NCBI RefSeq assembly: GCF_025244665.1
Contig: NZ_CP104205.1
Coordinates: forward strand, 2,663,001 to 2,727,000
DNA from: Maribacter litopenaei
GTDB lineage: Bacteria; Bacteroidota; Bacteroidia; Flavobacteriales; Flavobacteriaceae
Reading direction: 5' to 3'
DNA length: 64,000 nt
Numbering within the stretch: the stretch's first letter is position 1; the number at the start of each line of letters is the position of its first letter. The notes beneath the pieces are model-generated. The model ran no database searches. It was not told where the DNA came from and saw nothing but the letters and a program-made list of their open reading frames with translations. Shown here piece after piece: positions 59,817-64,000 of this stretch. The position numbers and the translations under genes are program-made.

Positions 59817-60440
59817 TTATGTATGCAATCCACACTCTCTATTGGCCAAAACCTTAGTGGGATCAAAATAGTTATGTTCATTGGGAAGATCAAACTTCCT
59901 TAAATAGGTGTCCAACTGGGTATCGCTATAATGATAGAAAGGACTCACTTTTAAAACACCGTCCTTGCTCAGGCTCAGTATATCCAAACTATCCCGAAGC
60001 GCGGTCTGCCCCTTTCGTAAATTCGTAAACCAAACATCCGGTTTGAAATCTGACATCGCCCTCGCAAAGGGTTCCAATTTTACTTGCCTAGTAAACTCCT
60101 CGTGTCCGGGATCATCTATTTGAGGTATTCCCATGACCGCATCCCTATGGGCAGAAGTCTGTTTCGGCACATATAATTTGATATTCAAATGCAACCTTTC
60201 AATAAGCTCTTCCGCATGTTTATAGGTTTTGGGAGTGTTGTACCCCGTATCGCACCATATCACCGGTATATCTTGACTTACTTGGGAAACAGCATGTAAA
60301 ATAGCCACTTCATAAGGTCTAAAATTAGTGGTTACCACAGGGGTTTGCCCATGCTTAACCGCCCATGAGATGATTTCCTCTGGTGGAATCCCTTTGAATT
60401 GAGTATTCAACTGTTCTATTTGAGCTGCTGCTAATGCCAT
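59817..60440 (-). CDS. cysH: PAPS/APS reductase CysH, cluster-free type
   Basis: Reduces activated sulfate to sulfite using thioredoxin; 207 residues. PVVTTNFRPYEVAILHAV and PVIWCDTGYNTPKTYKHAEEL are the phosphosulfate-binding core; the catalytic Cys stands in the C-terminal ECGLHT. The paired Cys residues that hold the [4Fe-4S] cluster in APS reductases are absent (only two Cys in all), so a PAPS preference is inferred. No APS kinase gene is in the operon. Confidence 0.9.
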   Translation of the reverse strand: MALAAAQIEQLNTQFKGIPPEEIISWAVKHGQTPVVTTNFRPYEVAILHAVSQVSQDIPVIWCDTGYNTPKTYKHAEELIERLHLNIKLYVPKQTSAHRDAVMGIPQIDDPGHEEFTRQVKLEPFARAMSDFKPDVWFTNLRKGQTALRDSLDILSLSKDGVLKVSPFYHYSDTQLDTYLRKFDLPNEHNYFDPTKVLANRECGLHT

Positions 60441-60450
60441 ATCCTAAATA

Positions 60451-60714
60451 TTACTTTCCCCATTTAATTAAATTCCACAACCTTTCGTGAAAAAAATATA
60501 GAATCATTTTGGTCACAAAATCTATGGATGCAATAGATGCCGCTATTGAAATCTTACCTGTCAGAAAATAGGATACGATTAGCGTATCCAAGGTGCCTAT
60601 GACCCTCCAACTAAAAGCCTTGGCCACACTTCTAATGGGCCTCTCAGACTTTTTATCTTCTGCGTACGTAGTCTTTGTGGTTTTCTTATCTAAAACAAGT
60701 TGATCTGCAATCAT
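60451..60714 (-). CDS. DUF2061 small membrane protein
   Basis: 87 residues with two membrane segments (FSWRVIGTLDTLIVSYFLTG and IAASIASIDFVTKMILYFFH) and ending LWNLIKWGK; this is the DUF2061 pattern. First gene of the sulfate operon, 10 bases before cysH. DUF2061 proteins are often found with sulfate assimilation genes, so a role in sulfate or sulfite transport has been guessed but is unproven. Two operator-like motifs lie upstream. Confidence 0.82.
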   Translation of the reverse strand: MIADQLVLDKKTTKTTYAEDKKSERPIRSVAKAFSWRVIGTLDTLIVSYFLTGKISIAASIASIDFVTKMILYFFHERLWNLIKWGK

Positions 60715-60734
60715 CTTTTGTATGCTAAATTATT

Positions 60735-60834
60735 ACCCTACTCATTTGGTAGAGTTTTCAAAAATAGAATTAAATTTTAACCCGACATCAACAAAACACC
60801 TAAATTTTATAATTACCCTATAGATTTAGTAGAT
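60735..60834. promoter_or_regulatory. Pair of Rrf2-type operator motifs before the cys operon
   Basis: ACCCTACTCATTTGGTAGAG (60735-60754) and ACCCTATAGATTTAGTAGAT (60815-60834) share ACCCTA--ATTT-GTAGA at 15 of 20 positions, 80 bp (about 7.6 helix turns) apart. Both have the dyad CTA(C/T)-N7-GTAG. They lie 21 and 101 bases ahead of the DUF2061 start; a third copy precedes the sulfite reductase. The Rrf2 gene next door makes it the likely reader. Confidence 0.6.
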
Positions 60835-60893
60835 TATTAACAAATGAAGGTCAAAAATGAGATATTCTCAACAAGGGATCTTCCATTAGTTCT

Positions 60894-61326
60894 CTACTTT
60901 TGGTCTTTGGAAAAGTCGCAGAGAATATCCTGCAAGGTATTGTTTCTGTATACGGCCAAAGCACTATCCCTCACTTGGAGCATCAATTTATGGACAGAAC
61001 AACTTTTTTCATCTCGGACAATCATCACACTTTTCGTAAAAATTTAGGCTTACACAGGGCACCATAGCTATGGGTCCCTCCAAAACCCGCATGACATCTA
61101 CCATGGCAATTGCCTTTGGCTCTTTTATGAGGTAATAACCGCCGCCCTTTCCCTTTTTTGAGCCAAGAAAACCAGACTTACGAAGACTCAATAATATACT
61201 CTCCAAAAACTTTTGGGAAATGTTCTCATGCTCCGCTATTTCAGAAATCTGAACGGGTTTCCGGTCCTTTTGATTTCCCAGGTATGCCAGGGCCTTTAAA
61301 CCGTATTTTGTCTTCTTTGAAAGCAT
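60894..61326 (-). CDS. Rrf2-family transcriptional regulator (frameshifted)
   Basis: 143 residues after repair. The winged helix KKTKYGLKALAYLGNQ, ISEIAEHENISQKFLESILLSLRKSGFLGSKKG and the wing GGYYLIKEP are typical; three Cys in the C-terminal CVSLNFYEKCDDCPDEKSC are the metal or Fe-S binding region of IscR-like members. The insertion at 61012-61017 (TCTCGG for TCTGG) had ended the frame after DDCPR; repair restores DEKSCSVHKLMLQVRDSALAV. It stands upstream of the sulfate operon on the same strand and is the natural candidate for its control. Confidence 0.9.
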
Positions 61327-61548
61327 ACCGCTAAGATAATTAAAATTAAGGTTGAAGATCCTTTAGAAAAATGTGGAAAAACAAACTAAAACAACAATCA
61401 ACTAAAAATAGTACAAGGATATGCACTTTACTCTGCTTATTTAGAACCAATATCTTTAAAATGGTAAATAATGTTAATCTTGCCATTCCTTGTTTCATTG
61501 CTTCTTAATAATTATTAACTTGTTACATCCGATTCAAAACAACTAATT

Positions 61549-62016
61549 ATGTCAAAATTCAGCTTAAAAATAAACGGTAAGACCCAAGAGGTCGATGTGG
61601 ACGACAACACACCCATGTTATGGGTTCTTAGAGACCACCTTAAATTGGTGGGGACCAAATACGGATGTGGTATTGCCCAATGTGGAGCCTGCACCGTTCA
61701 TTTGGGAGATAATGCGGTTCGCTCCTGTCAAATTCCGGTTTCTTCCGTTGGGGACCAAGAAATAACAACCATTGAAGGTTTGTCCGAAAACGGAGACCAC
61801 CCGGTACAACAGGCATGGCTCGAGGTAGATGTACCACAATGCGGGTATTGCCAAGCCGGTCAGATCATGAGTGCCTCTGCACTGTTAAAAAGAAATCCCG
61901 CTCCTTCCGATGAAGAAATCGAAGCGGCCATGAACGGAAATATCTGTAGATGCTGCACCTATGTCCGTATCAAGAAGGCCATTAAGACAGCTGCCTCTGC
62001 TACCCGGAATGCATAA
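61549..62016 (+). CDS. [2Fe-2S] subunit of isoquinoline 1-oxidoreductase-like molybdoenzyme
   Basis: 155 residues, xanthine-oxidase family small subunit. First plant-type cluster: [21 protein letters not shown]; second: CGYCQAGQ and [11 protein letters not shown], the alpha-helical [2Fe-2S] domain. Cytoplasmic-looking, without its own signal; it would be exported as a passenger with the Tat-carrying large subunit 29 bases downstream. The specific N-heterocycle or aldehyde substrate is not deducible. Confidence 0.92.
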   Translation: MSKFSLKINGKTQEVDVDDNTPMLWVLRDHLKLVGTKYGCGIAQCGACTVHLGDNAVRSCQIPVSSVGDQEITTIEGLSENGDHPVQQAWLEVDVPQCGYCQAGQIMSASALLKRNPAPSDEEIEAAMNGNICRCCTYVRIKKAIKTAASATRNA

Positions 62017-62045
62017 GACAACCAAGCACCCAAAAAAGTAAAAAA

Positions 62046-64000
62046 ATGACACTCGTAAAAACAAAAATAGGTAGACGTTCCTTTATAAAATCCTCCGCAC
62101 TTGCTGGTGGGGGTATGATGATAGGATTTAGTTGGCTCGCATCCTGTAAAATGACCCCGGAAGAAGTGAACAACCTTCCAAAGGAATGGTTTGACATTAA
62201 TGGTTTTCTAAAAATAGGGGATAATGGTTTGGTCACCATCATGTCCCCCAATCCGGAGATCGGACAAAACGTAAAAACCGCCATGCCCATGATCGTGGCA
62301 GATGAGTTGGATGTGGATTGGAAAAACGTAATCGTGGAACAGGCGCCTTTAAACCTTGATGTTTTCCAACGTCAATTGGCCGGTGGTAGCCAATCCATTC
62401 GAGCAGGATGGGAAGGACTCCGCATGGCAGGTGCCACCGCTAGAAAAATGTTGAGACAGGCCGCTGCCAAAGCTTGGGAAGTTCCCTTAGAGGAGGTTAC
62501 TACATCCAATGGCATGTTGTACCATGAAGCCAGTAATAAATCGGCCGGCTATGGGGAAATGGCATCGGCAGCAGTAGGTGTTGCCTCGCCAAATGACCCA
62601 CCAGTAAAATATTGAGGTACCTGAAGAGGTTGAATTGAAGGACATCAAGGATTTTACCATCATTGGTACCGATAGAAAAAATGTGGACGGACCCAAAATT
62701 GTAACCGGAAAACCTTTGTTCGGTATCGACGTACAGGAAGAAGGTATGTTAACGGCCATGATCGTTCACCCCGAAGCTTTTGGCCAAACTTATAAATCAA
62801 TGGATGCCGAATCGGCTAAATCCATGCCTGGAATAGTAGATGTATTTCCGATTGATGTATATCCGGAAGGGGTTGAAAAACAATGGTCCGATGGAGGTGG
62901 AATACCTCAACTGGTTGCCATTGTAGGCGAAAGTACCTGGCAGTGTATGCAGGCCAAGAAAGCCTTAAAAGTAGAATGGGAAAGTCCGTCGGACCTAGAA
63001 AGTACCGAAACTTATGAAGCCGATCTGGCGAAGCTTTTGGATACACCGGTAGAAGCCCCCGCCCGTAACGATGGGGATTTCAACAAAGCATTTAGGGGTG
63101 CTGCAAAAACCATTGAACGTACCTATAGTGCTCCATTTTTAGCGCATAATACCATGGAGCCCATGAATTTTTACGCCAATGTTACCGCCGATAAGGCCGA
63201 AGTAAAAGGGCCCATCCAAACACCGGAGTTTTTGGAAAAGACCTTGTCATCTGTACTAGGTTTGCCCATTGATAAAATCGATGTAGGCATGACCCGTATG
63301 GGAGGTGGATTTGGTCGTAGGCTATACGGTCATTTTGGTGTGGAAGCTGCCGTTATTTCGAAAAAGGCAAATGCTCCCATCAAATTGGTGTATACCCGTG
63401 AAGACGATATGACCCAAGGTACCTATAGGCCTGCCTACAAGGTACGGTTCAAGGCCGGGTTGGACAAAGACAATAACTTAGTTGCATGGTCGGTAAAAGG
63501 TGCGGGAACCAATGACGATCTTGTTTTTGAAAACAGGTTTCCCGCGGGGGCCGTTGATAACTATTTGGCCGAGAAAGCAAGTTTACAGACCAAGATCACG
63601 ACTGGTGCTTGGAGAGCCCCAAGATCCAATTTTATGGCTGGTGCAGAACAATCCTTTATGGATGAAGTGGCAGAGCTGGCCGGTAAAGATCCTATTGAAT
63701 TCCGATTGGAATTATTTGACAGGGCCATTAATGATCCCGTAGGTAATCCGGAACAAAACGATTATGACCCAGAACGATATGCAGGAGTATTGAAATTGGT
63801 CAAGGAAAAAGCAAATTGGAGCGGTGCCAACGATGGAAAAGCGAGGGGCGTATCGGCGTATTATTGCCATAACTCTTACGTGGCGCAGGTGCTGGATTTG
63901 ACCATGGAAGGCAATAAACCGATGGTCGATAAGGTATACTGTGCGGTGGATTGTGGTATCGTTATCAATCCATTAAGTGCCAAAAACCAAATAGAAGGGG
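62046..64000 (+). CDS. Molybdopterin-binding subunit, isoquinoline 1-oxidoreductase beta-like (partial, frameshifted)
   Basis: Runs off the window. N-terminus KIGRRSFIKSSALAGGGMMIG is a twin-arginine signal, so the complex is probably periplasmic. Domains: NPEIGQNVKTAMPMIVADELD, the middle KIVTGKPLFGIDVQEEGM, and MTRMGGGFGRRLYGHFGVEAA of the molybdopterin-binding part; EPMNFYANV and VYCAVDCGIVINPLSAKNQIEG also fit. One base too many near 62609-62614 splits the frame between PNDPPVK and EVPEEVELKD. Cofactor is Mo-molybdopterin by family. Confidence 0.92.

Noticed and set aside
1..64000. Real decay: a chromosome full of pseudogenes
   Set aside because: The broken genes include essential ones (murC, murG, murD, mraY, murE, ftsI, rlmN, engB, nadE), all repaired by a single base, and most at one sequence motif. 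Sequencing error fits far better.

Overview
The window is a 64 kb piece of a Bacteroidetes chromosome, almost certainly a marine member of the Flavobacteriaceae (Maribacter/Zobellia/Flagellimonas-like; genus is an inference). Evidence: gliding genes gldB and gldC, a GbsR-controlled RND pump, the Bacteroidetes form of the division/cell-wall cluster, TAnnTTTG-like promoter boxes, a split metH, and a palindromic repeat with a TCGACTGCGCTCGA core. No phage, IS element, CRISPR array or rRNA was seen; the content is chromosomal housekeeping and metabolism.

Layout. 1-686: end of a YpdA-like oxidoreductase. 692-6907: four-gene drug-efflux operon (GbsR regulator, membrane fusion protein, RND pump, outer-membrane channel). 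7070-7143: tRNA-Arg; then yqeY. 7762-23073: complete dcw cluster on the minus strand (mraZ, rsmH, ftsL, ftsI, murE, mraY, murD, ftsW, murG, murC, ftsQ, ftsA, ftsZ). 23333-27721: alpha/beta hydrolase, engB, gldC, gldB, nadE and a response regulator. 27825-39086: dnaG, an ECF sigma/anti-sigma pair, polyprenyl synthetase, rlmN, queA, aroA, mazG-like, dtd and rsgA. 39709-43761: an aromatic amino-acid operon (prephenate dehydratase, aminotransferase, prephenate dehydrogenase, DAHP synthase/chorismate mutase) preceded by a Phe/Tyr-rich leader peptide and attenuator. 43887-48287: secreted and outer-membrane proteins. 48379-53397: metF and a two-gene metH under a SAM-I riboswitch. 53541-61326: sulfate assimilation (DUF2061, cysH, cysD, cysN, a fused sulfite reductase, cobA, ferredoxin-NADP reductase) with an Rrf2 regulator and a repeated operator-like motif. 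61549-64000: isoquinoline 1-oxidoreductase-like molybdoenzyme subunits, the second running off the window.

Two things stand out. First, the attenuator at 43641-43761: a 23-codon leader ORF with seven consecutive Phe/Tyr codons, and mutually exclusive antiterminator and terminator helices, in front of the whole aromatic operon. Second, about 40 genes or gene parts are broken by single-base lesions, and most are not random: 29 lesions sit at the pentamer CCAGA (TCTGG on the other strand), converted to CCGAGA, CCGA, CCGTGA or CCGTA. Undoing each one restores a full-length conserved protein and a length divisible by three. The best reading is a systematic sequencing error at a modified-base motif, so the broken genes are treated here as intact CDSs with lesions noted; the motif itself hints at an uncharacterised DNA methyltransferase in this organism.
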